DNA from: Ectocarpus siliculosus
Taxonomy: Eukaryota; Sar; Phaeophyceae; Ectocarpales; Ectocarpaceae
Direction of reading: 5' to 3'
Length of the DNA: 64,000 bases
Assembly: GCA_000310025.1 (NCBI GenBank)
Contig: FN648493.1
Span: 70,699-134,698, forward strand
The position numbers and the translations under genes are program-made. Position 1 is the first letter of the stretch. Each line of letters starts with the position of its first letter. Shown piece by piece: positions 12,408 through 25,232 of the stretch. The notes under the pieces were generated by a model. It saw only the letters and a list, made by a program, of their open reading frames with translations. It searched no databases and was not told where the DNA came from.

Positions 12408-14670
12408 TTAATCGGTTTTGCTAGAAGATCTCCTCCATCGTCGCGACGTGACAAGCCTCTCTTCCGACCCATCTTTTCCTGATACTCTGATGGCATCTTC
12501 GACGGCTCTCAACACGCTGTCGACGCCCTCCGAAACAGCAGTGGAGTCCTGCCTTTCGGCGGTTACCCCGCGGCTCGTCCGCGAACGTGCACGCTCGATA
12601 GCCGTCAGCCAATCTCGTTGGTGCCTCAGGTACGCAAGAAACGTGGACGCCTCTTGCCGTTCTGTACCTCGCCCTCCGATGCGCAGCTGGTCGGAGTCCA
12701 TGGTTCGCGAAGGCAGAAAGTCCCCAAGCCAGTCTGACCACTCCTCCTGTGGCATGCCTGTTGGCCACTCTGGTCCAGAGAAGGGTGGAACCCCCTGGTC
12801 ACTTTTGAGGCTCCTCAAGGTTTCCGTACAGTCCGCTCGTAGCGTCAGAAAAGCGTGTCTCCCTCCCTTGCCCAGTGTGGACACGATTTTTTCCTGCAGA
12901 TGGTAAGGGAGGCAGAAGCGTAGGAGGTGCAACAGCAAAGCTTTTGAACGTGATGTTGGCTACAGTTGGCTGTGCTTGTCTACCGAAGCCACAGGCGCCA
13001 TGTGGAGCAACGTGATTCGTCGATGCCCAAGGCGTGGAAGCGTAGAAAATGCAAAGTCCTCGGATGTTTTCGGCCGTACTTTTCGCTGAGTCCATATACA
13101 TGAATGCAATGGCACGGCCACACCACAAGGCCAAAGACATACATGTTTTTATCAGGTACACCCATTGCCTGAAAGGCGCAGATTTTCACCCCACCTGTGT
13201 TATTCGCCAACCATTTTCTCGTAACCACACGCGTAGGTCGCGCATATATTCCAGTCGAGCGTCCATCGGCTGCAGCACAAGCCGTCGCACTCCTAGACGG
13301 GACAGTGCAGGAACCCCCCGCCCATGCGAAGATTCTGGGCTATCCGTTACATCGACACTGCTGTCGCTCGTACTCGTGCTGAGAATCTGTATCATCGTCT
13401 TGACACCTGAACAAGCAAGTCCGAAGCGTTTCGGGTGGAAATACACGCTCGTTGAGCAGGTGTAGGGACAACAGTCAACGAGGACGAAATTCCTCGAAAA
13501 CGCAGAAGATGATGCAACACCCTTGGAAACAGCGCTCTTGTTTCAACGATCTTATGGTACACAGACGTTGCTGGCCGCTTGAAAATGGTGTCCTACGGAT
13601 ATCCATTGGCCAAACGAGGTAACAAACGGTTGGCGCACCCACCTCTTCTCTTCGATTTGTCTAAGAGTGGAGGTCGCCCAAGCACAAAGGATACGGAGAA
13701 AACGACAAGCACAGTCAAGAACGAAGTTCGAACAAAATGAACGCAAAAAAACGGTAGTCACACACAGCCAAACAAGATACGCACCTACCCCCGCGATACA
13801 CACTGTGTCCGCTTCCCCTTGCTCCAGCACGGCTAGCCCATCACCAAGACGGCACTCCAAGCGCGGGAAAACCCCGTCCGCGACAGCCCCATCATTCCCT
13901 ACCCCTTCGCCGCTACTACCTTCATTTATTGGTCGGAGAAGTGTTTCAGCAGTAGCGTCGGGGGTCCCCGTACACTCGCTTTTACCGGCGGGTGCTCCTC
14001 TTTCTGCAGCCGCGGTGGTGAGCACGGAAAAAGGTGCTTGCTGAGCGTGTCTCAGGTAAAGCTTGGCGTTTTGGCGTGCGACGTTCAGGGGCCCGGCCGC
14101 CCTATCGCCGGCGATGACGTTGGCACCGTTGGCGTGCAGGCAGATCGCGAGTAGTCCGTGATCTGAACGCAGCTCGCAGGACGAGGGATGCAGAGTCGGT
14201 GAAAACGTGGTCACTAACAAGCCACCGTGGTTGCGTAAACAACTTCTTCTGTGCATGGGCGAGATCGGCGACGGGGCTTGTTGCGTGGGTGTTGAATGTG
14301 AGTGTCGGGCAAGAATCGTGGCAGAAACACAAGAACGCTCGAAGTGAACGGACTCAATCATTGGCACCCAAACAGCCTCTGGTAGCACGGCCTGATCAAG
14401 TACGTGGTCTCGCGCAAGTACTAGCAACGGCACGATCAGCGTGTGCAGGACATCGACACAAACTAACGGTGAGCTGCAACTCTCAAGAACACGGACGCCT
14501 AACGTCAGCAAACGTACAACGCATTCCCCACAAGCACAATGCTCACCTGTTCCTATGTCCGCACAGCCGAAAGATCCGCCACCAGACTCCACCCTATCCT
14601 CGAGGGCTAGATCTGCTACTTCTTGAAGGCGATCAAGACGCTGTAAGGGAGCTCGCTCTAGCCTCTTCAT
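12408..14670 (-). CDS. TrmK-like (DUF633) tRNA adenine-N1 methyltransferase
   Basis: S-adenosylmethionine-dependent methyltransferase resembling bacterial TrmK, which makes m1A22 in tRNA. There are four exons: 14670-14547, 14162-13785, 13406-13195 and 12893-12408, 1200 bases, 399 residues. Joining exon 1 to 2 restores motif I, ADIGTDHGLLAICL; exon 2 has LGDGLAVLEQGEADTVCIAG; exon 3 has RRLVLQPM and LRVWLRENGWRI; exon 4 starts EKIVSTLGKGGRHAFLTL, matching the family's GRFYEVIVAE strand, and ends in a helical, Arg-rich tail typical of the TrmK C-terminus. Donors are gtgagc, gtgcgt and gtgggg; acceptors are TTCAG, TTCAG and CTGCAG; phases match (1, 1, 0). An insertion of about 60 Ala/Gly/Thr-rich residues separates the binding fold from the GDG motif. 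The ATG at 14670 is the first in its frame. Eukaryotic copies probably serve an organelle, but no clear transit peptide is visible. Confidence 0.85.
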
Positions 14671-15595
14671 GCCTAGCCATGGGCTTCGCGTGCCGAAGAT
14701 GTCTCTGAGCAAGACCGGCGACCCGCGTTGCGATCGTTTTCGCACGGACGCCTCGGTGATGGGCCCTCCGGGGCCGTCTAGCGCTGCCGAGCACGGCCGA
14801 ATGGCCACTCCCGCCCGTGAGGCAAATCGCTGCTGCACGAGTAACAACCGCGCGCATGATCCAAATTGGAGGAGGCATATGCGGCATATTTGAATTTCAG
14901 ACTCAATGTCACCAGCTCTAGCCAGGGGTTGCTGTGGTTTTCGTCATCGCTCGCTGAAACGGACAGGATTAACACACGCTCTGACTCGGCCACGTAGTAA
15001 CTGGGATTGTATGCTATTTGTACAGGTGAGAATGTACAGCTGGTGGGATTTCAAGGTAAGACCTTGTCATGGAGTGCGCCAGATAAGGAACGCAAATCGC
15101 AAGTCTACAACGTGAATAGTCTGGATACTAACCGATACCTCAAATAGATACACTGGGTGCACAAACAATTTGAGCCCTTTGTCAGTCAGACGGCCAACCG
15201 AATGTTCGCAAGATTGCATTGCCTGCTATCATGCCGTTGCCTGGTCAAAGATGCACATGCTCTCCTTGAGCTGCCTCTCAGAGGACAGCAGTCGCAAAAC
15301 CGCCAGAGTGCACCGTGGTTCTTCGAAACATGTAGTTAGAGGAGTGATGGATTCTTACCCATGGACTCACGCACGGGGAGTGGAACGCGCAAGACACCAC
15401 CAAAGCTCGCATAGTCCTTCTTGCAGTTACAAGGATGACGGCCAGGTGCGGGAGAGCGGTTTGTCGGCGGCGGTTTGTCCGCGGCGGAACTGTTGGAATT
15501 CTCCCCAGCAGCAGGACACGCCGCCACATCATTGAGACCCCCAGCTCGCTCACGCGCTCTCAACCGCGTGTCTGTGGTAGATCGTCCTACCCTCT

Positions 15596-15805
15596 ATGAA
15601 TGACGAGCAGGCGGCGGCCGACGCTCTGCGAAGCGAACGTCCCGATGAAGTGCAGATAGGCGTGGTCGTTCTTCCCCTCGTGCTCTCTGCGGCCCTGGTG
15701 ACTGTGGTGGTGGCGTACCGATGTTTCGCCAACAGGCTCCGGCGAGATCGCCTCGCCCTTGAGCGTCAAGAGGAGGTCGAAGAGATAAGAGGTAACAAAC
15801 ATTAG
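15596..15805 (+). CDS. candidate single-pass membrane protein or first exon
   Basis: ATG-initiated frame of 69 residues: an acidic N-terminus (NDEQAAADALRSE), one strongly hydrophobic helix (IGVVVLPLVLSAALVTVVVA, about residues 23-42), then an Arg/Glu-rich, coiled-coil-like tail (RLRRDRLALERQEEVEEIR). A donor-like AGAG|GTAACA just before the stop suggests it may be exon 1 of a longer gene; no following exon was identified. Composition looks coding. Family unknown. Confidence 0.4.
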   Translation: MNDEQAAADALRSERPDEVQIGVVVLPLVLSAALVTVVVAYRCFANRLRRDRLALERQEEVEEIRGNKH

Positions 15806-16137
15806 TAGGAGAGTTCAGTGTCGTTCGCTCTCGTGGCGTTCGCTATGCCCTTCTAATATATGCGCAAACATTTTGCATCTTTTGGCCTCCTGTTCGACAC
15901 GAAATGCACACTACCGCTTTGTGGTGCGGGATGTCAGCCAAGTTGATGTGTCAACGTGTCAAGTATTATCAACAGATCGGCAGCCCGACACGCTCCCTAC
16001 CTGTAGCAGGTTCTTCCTGATCCCTGCCGTGAAGGAGGCACAGACATTGCCAAACACGACGTTTGAATTTGGCATTTGTAATTGTGTAGTGTAGCAGTTC
16101 TGTATGCGAAATCCTAGCAGCAGCAACGGAAAAACAA

Positions 16138-16750
16138 TATATGCACCCATGGGTACGCACATATTCTAAGCCATGCACCCACAACATGGCAGTCCTGCCT
16201 ATACAGACCTGCACGAACACCATTACCACCCAAAAGCGACCTAGCCCTGCTGCAAGGCCCACCAACCTAACACCTAGCCACGTCAGGACCAACCTAGCAC
16301 CTATCCAGGCAATATCAACCTAGATTTATCCCATCAACGCCAATCTGGTACCTATCCAAGCAGTAACAACCTAGAGTTTTCCCCGTCAACACCAGCCTAG
16401 CCCTAATGCCGGCACAACAACCTAGAGCTGAGCCACCCAGTCCAACCTAGCAGCTGTCGGGTGGGTTTGGGTTTGGGGTTAGGGTTAGCATTAGGGTTTT
16501 TCGCCGGTTTCGTGCCCCTGCCAAAGTAGAGCATGGTAGTGTTTACAAGCACAAAGAATGCCTTTGATAGAAAATCAATTACTAATACATTGTAGTAGCT
16601 GGTTGAGGGACAAGTTTTGCAGCATGTGACAGGGCAGGGCACGGGTTCAAGCCTCGGAACATTTTCCCATTTTTTTCGCCTGCAGGGGGTGTTTTTGGTC
16701 TGTAGAGCGCATGGGTACATGGCTTATGTGCGTACCCATGGGTGCATATA
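16138..16750. mobile_element. MITE with terminal inverted repeats
   Basis: The ends are inverted copies of about 38 bases, beginning TATATGCACCCATGGGTACG at 16138 and its complement ending at 16750, with a one-block indel further in. The 613-base element has no coding frame. Its interior is a loose CAACCTAGC-type repeat and, near 16455-16500, telomere-like TTAGGG words. TA/TATA at the borders would suit a Tc1/mariner-like or similar target, which is inference. Confidence 0.7.
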
Positions 16751-19700
16751 ACTTTTGCCAGCAGCAACAGGCGTCGGCGATGGCTTGTGTACTCGTGCGG
16801 CAACGTCCGCCTCGCGTCTGACACGCTTGTACTCTGCCCCATCAACACGGCCCGCCTCGTCGCGCCTGTGTTATGTTTATGTTTCTGCGACGGGTGTGGC
16901 CTACCTAGTGATTTCCCACGCGTTGCTACATTGTGTCTCTGTGTCCTACAGCACTGCCTGTGTAAACGGCGAGATCATGACCGTTTGCTTAGAGAACCAG
17001 GATTTGTCACGGAGGAAGGCACGCAACATGTCTACTATGTACCTCCTACACATACAAGTGGTAGCGTTAACCTCAGTCACATAACGGTGGCTTGGTGGTT
17101 CAGTCGGGGTATGCTCATAACCTGACACTACAGCCGCAGGCCAATCTCTCCGGCGGAATGAAAAATACTCGACAGCACATGAAAAGTTAAGAGCGTGTTG
17201 CAGTACCAACATGATAGTACACATGAGAGACGGCAGTGCCGAACCCTTCTCGCGTCACAAATTGAAGGCTAGCATCGCCGGAGCAACGTGGAAAATTCCT
17301 CCCGTATAACCTGGCTACCCTACCAAGCATTGTCCAAAGGGTATAGATGGGGAGAGAAAAAGAAAAATATGGCCTGCTCTGCCCGATGTCAGAAATGATC
17401 GCGTGCTCTGAGTAGAAAGCGCATGCTCTTCCACAATCGTCGCCTCGTTTACTTGATGCTCAGCGAAAGAAGGGGCTCGGAAGATGCCGCGCCTGTGCCT
17501 TCTCTGCCGTTCCTGATGACGAGGACCGGACAATGCCCACCGTCGTGCTCTCTCAAGTAACAACGTAACGCTTATTTTTCCAAAACGAAACCGTTTCTTA
17601 CGTATCACACAAGTGTCCACATTGCCCTGGCTCAACGTGCCATGGGCGAATATCAATGGATGTTGTAGTTGTCAGCTATCACTGGCTGTAGCCACCAGGA
17701 TCCAACACGCTTGTTTGCCGTCTCTTGCTGTGGGACTACGATCCAGCCTTCAACACTCGCTCTGCTTTCCCGGCCCCAACCCTTGTCCCGCAGCTGCTCG
17801 AGGGAGAGAAGAAGCAGGGGAAGGGGGATCACCTCATCGAAGTGCTGCCATGGCGGGGCTGGGCAAAGACCAATATATGTCGGCGTACAAGAAGCTATTG
17901 GCCCAGGCCTGAACATAGAAGAGGCCTGTCTTCGTCAGCTAATAAGAGTCTGGGCACGGATATCACTGATTTTTTCGCCGTATAGCGTGCAGGTTCAACA
18001 TGTGCTCGGAGAATCGAGCAAGGCGCAACTGTTGTACCATACCGGTCTACTCGTTTTGTAGAACACGTCTGTATAAACTGAATTGAATTTTGGTGCTTGA
18101 TGTTTTCTGCGAACCTCGGTCGAGTTGAAAGCAGGGAATTGTGTGTCCTCTTGCTGAGTAGATGCGGAGACCTATTCCGACGAACAGTTTGCCTCCTCAA
18201 CGAGTCTTTTTGTAAATACTTGGTCAACAAGCGCCAAGGCAGTGTTGTTTTGTTTGCGCAAGGATTTCGAGTTCCGGGAAGGGCACGCCCGAAGCGGGGT
18301 ACGGGGTTGCTGGTGGGGGGTCTGTTCAGCGGCCTTAAACTTGAAGCCCCAACACGTAGACCTATTCGAGGAAGCACGTAGACCCCTGCGAGGCATTCGT
18401 GGGTGCTTACTGGTGCGTGTACCCGTTGCGCATAGGATACGCTGTGAGGTCGCGAAAGGGAACGTACGTACGCCTCTAGTATGGTGCATGTAGTCCAAAC
18501 AGCAGCTTCCCTCTTGACACGAGGGCATTCGGCTATCAGGAGTGTGCCAGGTGTTGTGGCATGGACCCTCTCGGTCTCCATGTTTTCGAATCTAGTACAG
18601 GAAGGTCAAAACGATTTTTATTGTAGCAATTAGAAGCTTTCGTGCTCCCCGTTTTGCAGCCACAAGTGTTGGTGGCAATTGACTTCCAACCTTTGTTGTG
18701 GTCCATTTGAAAATCAGTCCGCTCGCGACGAACGTGGTCGTGCTCTCTGATTGGGTGCACTACGCGCGTGCAGTTTACAAGAAGGAAATGTCTCCCCTGT
18801 CAAGTAGTCCGACAAGCCACGGAATGGGTTGCCAGAATCTCCCTTCCTCTCCCGCGTAAAAGGTAGTCGTACAACGCAACACTGCGAGTTAGCCTAGCGA
18901 CGACAAGTAAGCCAGCCGAAGGGGAAAACTGATTACCTCGTAGCTTGATTTGGCCCTGAAAAATTTGGAATTCCCAGGAAAGGCTACTTTTCGTGCAGAA
19001 TTGGTCGTGGGATTGGGGGTAGCGTTGCCGGCTTCCCCAACCGTTTTGAGTCATCGGTGATGCAGGACCGAGAGGTTGAGTTGGTGAGGTTGCCTTTCCG
19101 TTGGAAGACGAGGAGTGATATATATGTGCTTCTACTGCGAATTAGAATTGGTATGTGGAGGCCGTGCTAATGGCTCTCAATCCCATGTCGTGTTTGGCCG
19201 GTCCCAAGAGAGCCTTATTGGCTCAGCAACATAATGAACAAGGTCAATGGAAACCCACCGTCCTTGTCTCAGTTGTTCTCCAATACGGCGATCTTCCACC
19301 ACGCACTGATCACCAGTTCCCATGCAAACACAACAAAATTTCCGCCTCGTCTGTTCGCGTTGCAGACAAACTACCCCCGGCCTGGGAAACACCAGATCCG
19401 TCAATGTTTCAACGTGAAATAAGTGACCACGACAAAAATAGTCAGGCGAAAGAACGAGAGACGTTCATCATCATTGAGACAAAATAGTGCACGAGCTCGT
19501 GATGGTTCGTGGCGAAATACGGTAAGTTTGCCGCGAAATCAATAATACTGCTACAGTACTCGGGCAACCGAAGCAAACATGGAAAACAAATGCACGCACC
19601 AGGACAGGACGAAAATAAAGTTTTTTTCCCCCAAACCTAATTGGTATTTGTCGCGTTTTCCTGACCTCTCCGCACCTCACTAGTAATGAATCTGTGATGG

Positions 19701-20065
19701 AACAGGGCACATTGAAAACTACAAATGCTCCAACACGTTGATACCCATGCCCCCCAAGCATGAGTTCGATGCAAATTTATCAGTAAGCCTGATACAGCCG
19801 TTCGATACCGCCACATCGCAAACCCTGTAGACTCTTTCAATGTACATGAATGTGTCAGGTGTCTCAGGCTTCTCAGGTGGTACATGTAGACTTACTTCAT
19901 ATGCATCTTGTACCAGATAACACCAGTTCAGTTTGTTGGCCGTTGGCCGCCGCCCCCCCGACGTTCCACTACGGAGCCCCCATTCGATTTTGATTTGACC
20001 GCAAAACACCGCAGCCGCAGGCACAACAACAACACATCTACCCAGGAGCCCAGGAGTTCTACACA
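16751..20065. other. intergenic, no recognised gene
   Basis: No family-level match was found. A short ATG frame at 17849-17912 (MAGLGKDQYMSAYKK) has coding-like character but is only about 20 residues long. A 228-codon minus frame ending at 17895 has no recognisable domain and is judged chance. Apart from the MITE to the left, no repeats were noted. Confidence 0.4.
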
Positions 20066-23000
20066 ATGGAGAGCAGCCGAGATAATACCCAGTTGCTTGG
20101 GGCCTCGGTTGCAAGTTTTCTAGCCGGCGCATTCGTGATGCACTGGCTCTCATCTCGCCGACGTAGGTATGCGAATCTGACGAGCATGGGATCAGCTCCA
20201 TAGCTCGATGAATCCGATGTCCGTTCGCACTGACTGCTGCTGTTCACATGGGAGTGCAGTGTTGCGTTGCCCTGCATGTGCATTGTGTTGGACTCGTGGT
20301 GCGATGATTGAGCTCCGTGGTTCTTCATCACCTTGCGTGAAGAAGGAACTCGCTGCAGCAGTTTACCGATGTGTGTGTTGAGTACTGATGTGTCTTGGTG
20401 TATGTGTATATGTGTATGCCTAGCTGCCGGCAGACTGCTGTCGAGGGCAAAGACTGGTCGAGGTACGCTGCGGGTGGGTGGGCGGACAAATACGGCATGT
20501 GACAGCTTTTGGTTCCGGTACCGAGTAAGACCGTTTCTCTGCGCCATTACACGCGCATGTGCTTTAAAAACTTCAACGATGGATACACAGCCTACAGCAC
20601 TAGGGGTGGTTTGCAGAACGTTACACAAGACCTGGGCCGATCGTCAAAACCTCGAGTATTCTGCAGCAACAACGGCGAGGTGCCGAGAAATGGCAGCGTT
20701 GGCACCGTCTCGTCGAGATTATTTCGAAAACGAATCATCTAACCTTTGCATCTTCAACGTCAAGGAGTAATCGATCTTTGAAAATCGATCAACGGGTGTG
20801 CACAACTCCACGAACCCAACGTGCCTTTTGTACTTGTGTTTCACCACAAATCCTACACCCTTGGGAACGTTCCCCACGTTCTCCTCGGAATATTGAGATT
20901 CGTACCTCCCTGCGTTGTTCTCGAATTCAACACCTTATTTTGTGTGAATTAGCATCGACCGTCCCAAAAAGTGTGTGAGTTTTTTTTGTCAGCATCGACC
21001 GCGCTAACCGGCTGACCAATGAAAAGACGCTATTCTCAGGGCGGATAAAAACACTAAATGTCTCGCTGTATGTGTGTGCATACGGCCATATCCAAATGTC
21101 TAGGGTTGTGGTTGTTTTCGCCCGCCCACGGCCCAAGCCGAGCGCATACCTCGCACCCCTGGGTTCGGGTCAATCGCTGTTGTTGATTGCGTTAGATAGA
21201 AACGGATGCAACGGCGGACCAATCAGTTGTATTTCTCTCGCACGGCGCTGATACCATGCATGGAGTTGTATTCGTCCTGCAGGCAATGTGCGATACGTGT
21301 TACTCAAACTTTCGTGGAAATTGCACACAGACATGACTACGGCGAGGGTGCAGCGCAGGTACCGGTGCACCACGCACATACAATATATATTTTCGCAACA
21401 GTTGGACGGGAGCATTGCCTTTCAGCTTGTACTACTCCTATGCATAGGTATCAGCACACATCGCACACACCTTCCTCGCTCAAGAGGATGATTTTCAGCG
21501 CCTAGCGGCCACTGTAAGCACACAATGTGTAAGGTACTAACGTACAAACGTAACACAGATATTCCCCTTGATGAATTTCATTTTGTTGCCCACCACACAG
21601 GCGAGAACCGGTATCTCGGGGTGACGCTGAGTTCGAGGAGGAGTTTGAGGAGGAGGAGAGAGCCCTACAGTCCAACGGCGGGGCACGGGCATGGTCCTTA
21701 GACGACGGCCCGTTCAAACTCGTGCTCATTGTCAACATGCAGCTCAAGATGGGGAAGGGGAAGGCGAGTTTTGGTCGGTGTTGCTGCAGCAAATCCTGAC
21801 TGCCCGACATGTCACCCCAGTGGCAGGGTTGTGAGACGGTGCAACTGCCGCGCCCGCAAAAAAGAAATGCGAAGATAACTCAGTTACAACATCATCGCGA
21901 AACATAGGGGAAATGTCTACGAAGCACAGCTCAGCGGTGGAACTTTCACGACAATATGAGCATAATTTTGACACCCTCACCAGCCAACCCTTGCAATCAT
22001 TTAGAAATCTCGCTTGAAGAACAGCAGTCCGACGCCTATGCGAAACCAAGGGTATTTCAACGAAGTGGTAGGATGGATTTGTCGGCGCTCTCACGAGCTT
22101 TTTTCTATGGGTTGTGAACATGCAAATTTACTGATCTGGCGTTGCTTGGTCGGTGTCTCTCCTTCTGAAACCCCACGCCGGTTCCAGGTAGTGGCGCAAT
22201 GTTGCCACGCCACGCTCGGCAATTACAGGATTTCGGAGAGGCACTGTCCGTCTGCGTTGAGAGGGTGAGTTAGCACACGATTGTATATTGCAGCCTCGGG
22301 TACATTTCACGTGGTGCTGCTCTTGCGTATCATGGTTGGCGTCATCTGCAGCGAAGGACGGGGTGATCAGGGGTGATGCTTGTTTGCTGTCTCTTTTTTT
22401 TTTCGTCTCCAAAGTGTTTCGTCCAAGTACGGCTCATGCTCGCGTATATCGTACGCGCCTGTGTGTACGTATGATAGGTTGTATTGTAGTTTTCGCGTGA
22501 CCCTAGCCCTCCCGAGTGCAAAGTGATGGTTACGAGACTCGGTAGGCAACGCAACCTCCACGTGCGGCGTGACCCATTAATGGGCGACGATCACAGGCAC
22601 CAACCACAGAGCTGCTCGCAGCTGTTGGTGTTGAACCCACCCAGCGTAGTTGGCATGCGACTGTCGGGCATCGCTGTGCCAACACCAGTCGCGAAAGCCG
22701 CTGTGGTGGAAGGAAGGCCCCACCTTGAGACCAGCCTGTTATGTTGCTGCTGCTGCTGGCGCTGTTCAATTCATTTTTTATTGCAAACACAGTCGTCTGT
22801 CCCGTTTTTCGCGCGTGTTTCGACGAAGAAATCTCACGGTTATTGCTGATGGCGATGATGATGTTGTCGCGACAGGTGGGAACACATGGGGCAGGCAAAG
22901 ATTTGTGTCAAGTGTCCAACCGAGACAGAGCTGTACGACATTCAGGCCAAGGCACAGTCGGCCGGTCTGGTTAATTATCTAGTGGTGAGCTGGTTGGTCT

Positions 23001-23647
23001 TCCTTGCTCCCTCGCGGTGCTCGTTAGAGCACTGATAGTGTATCACGTGACCTGCCGTCGATATTGGCATCCTAAGGCTCGTATGCCCAATGTAGTGGTA
23101 ATGGCTCCGGTTTTTTTTCACGGGTTCACCTCTGTCCGCGTATTGCCGGACAGCCGTTACGAAACAGAACGTGGCCGGCACAACAAGTTCACCGCCGGCA
23201 CATATTTTCGGCACTTACACGTGTTCGCAACCCTCCTTGTGCATTTGTTTAGGCATGTGCAGTGTCGAAAAACCCGGCATTCCCACACTTTTAGGAACGC
23301 CGCGCTGTTTTGAATCCTTAACTGACAGCGGGCGCGGTGGTTTCTCGATGCCCATCAACACAGGCCGGATGAATAGCACAAAATTGTAGCGCATTCGCCG
23401 GTCTTGTGGCCCCTGGCTCGGCACAGACGCGCCCATCCTTAGTTTTCCTCACTCTTCCTGATAACAAAAAAACTCCTTCCTTGTTGCATGTGCTGTCCTG
23501 GAACACTGTACCTCCGCCATCCTCTTGATACCACAGATGGATGCCGGTCATACCCAGATTGCCGCGGGGTCCCGTACCGTGCTGGCGCTAGGGCCGGCTC
23601 CGGTGTGGGCGTTCGAGGGCATATCGTCGCACCTCAAGCTCATGTAG
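20066..23647 (+). CDS. PTRH2: peptidyl-tRNA hydrolase 2, membrane-anchored
   Basis: Hydrolyses peptidyl-tRNA dropped from ribosomes; the human orthologue is anchored in the mitochondrial outer membrane. There are five exons: 20066-20166, 21601-21763, 22188-22264, 22876-22984 and 23537-23647; 561 bases, 186 residues. Exon 1 encodes a hydrophobic helix ([19 protein letters not shown]), i.e. an N-terminal anchor like human PTRH2. Exon 2 ends in an acidic linker and the PTH2 signature [17 protein letters not shown]. Exon 3 continues [14 protein letters not shown], with catalytic His95. Exon 4 has [12 protein letters not shown]. Exon 5 starts [20 protein letters not shown], with catalytic Asp152, and ends HLKLM then TAG. 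Phases agree throughout (2, 0, 2, 0). Intron 2 has a GC donor, AAG|GCGAGT; the other donors are GT. Exons 4 and 5 recur in the 30-kb copy. Confidence 0.95.
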
Positions 23648-25232
23648 ACCGACGTTTCTTTGTAGGTGTGCTGCTATAGAAGCTTGCGTTCCAATGAAGT
23701 GGCTAAAGAAGCGGGCCGATTTCCACTCGATAGCTTTTGGCGGAGAAGTCCATGACTTCTTTCTTGTCTTTGTTCGAGGGCAGTGGCGTGTCTCATGCGG
23801 AGAAGGCAAAGGTACTTGGATTTGTTTTCGAGCGCGTTTTTGGCAATACTTTCGTCAGGGGGAAAGGAACTCGGGGGCAAAGTCCTTACAAGAACGTTTT
23901 TTCGGAATCATTCTAGCATGAGTAAGAGCTTAAGAGCTTCGACTGGAACCAGCTCGCATAGTGGAACCTTGCCCAAGGGCCGCGGATGATAAGCATTCGC
24001 CGTTGATTCCCGAAACGCGCGTCATTGCGATATTTTTCTCCCCCTCAAGGTTTCCCTTCGCCATTAATTTAGCTGGCCTTGAGCTCAATCTGCCGGCTTG
24101 CGACGCACCACGTGTTTTTTCGCTTGTCCTGTCGTTTACAGCCACATTCACTGTTGCCTCTCGGCCAGCCACCGTAGCCCAAAGTTTGGGGTCGGGCTTA
24201 CGACCACGGCACACCAACGACCGCCGCAGGTTCCTCCGACACCCGAAAGATGCCCGACCAACCCAAAACCGACTGCTGTAGAATGACGCGGGTGCTCGGA
24301 GGATACTCGAGTGCAACCACCACTGATGTCTCTATGCGGCAAGGTCGGACAAAGCATCATTAGCAACTACTGCTACTACTACTACGGCTGTATTGGTAGT
24401 TCAGTCCAACGCAGGCGGCGGGAAAAACTCGGCGTACTTCTGCTCGTAGATGAAGCAATGCCGTCGCCCGAGGTTCCCCCTACGAACGCGGTGCGGTGCC
24501 CCTAACACTCTTCCTTCCGTCGCCCGCTCTAGCGCCTGAATGGCGCCAGGCCAAACCACGAAGTGACGAGCAAGGGCGGCGAAACAAATGACAGATACAT
24601 CGGGCAGCTATAGAACAAGAAAATTTATGTGTGTGTGTGTGTGTGGGGGGGGTGTACTCATAGTGGTGCATGCCGTAGTCGTTAGACCATTGACCTCGCA
24701 TTCCTACAAAGCCGGGACGGAGCACGCCGGGTTCTCACCGGACCAGGCTCTCACATCACCAAGCGCGATGCGCCGTGAGGTATTTGGCGAGTCGCACAAA
24801 GGGTGCGCTGCATCATGCTAAGGGTGTTCGGCATCTCGTGCTTACTCTCCTGCGTACGGATAGTAGCTGCGTATGACTTAATTTATTTTCTGGTGCTTTC
24901 ACTTCAAGAGACAGTTGTAAGCATTGTGAAACTGCCTCGAGGGTGCTTGACCAATTTAACACAACGTGGTGCGATCATCCCCCTTGCGCGGAGTGAGGGT
25001 TGTCGACCCCGCACAACATAATCTACTCGACCACCGCAAAAACAAAACCAAAGGCAAAAAAAGAACGGTAACCTGGTTGCCGCGCTCATGAAGTGATCGG
25101 CTTGTTTTACAACATCGCTGCCAAGCGACGAAAACCCAACCCCGATGGCAAACACCGGGGGCGGCGGCTTGTTTTACAACGCCGTTGCCAAGCGCCGAAA
25201 ACCCAACCCCGATGGCAAACACCGAGGGAAGG
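22795..25232. repeat. segmental duplication, copy 1
   Basis: The sequence from 22795 matches that from 29969 at a constant offset of 7174. To about 24770 I saw only about four substitutions; beyond that the copies fall to roughly 85-90 percent identity and end in a minisatellite. It includes PTH2 exons 4-5 and the last exon of the convergent oxygenase. Confidence 0.9.

Noticed and set aside
17895-18581. A 228-codon ATG frame on the minus strand.
   Set aside because: No domain, signal or biased composition; Arg/Ser/Thr-rich pattern is that of a chance frame.
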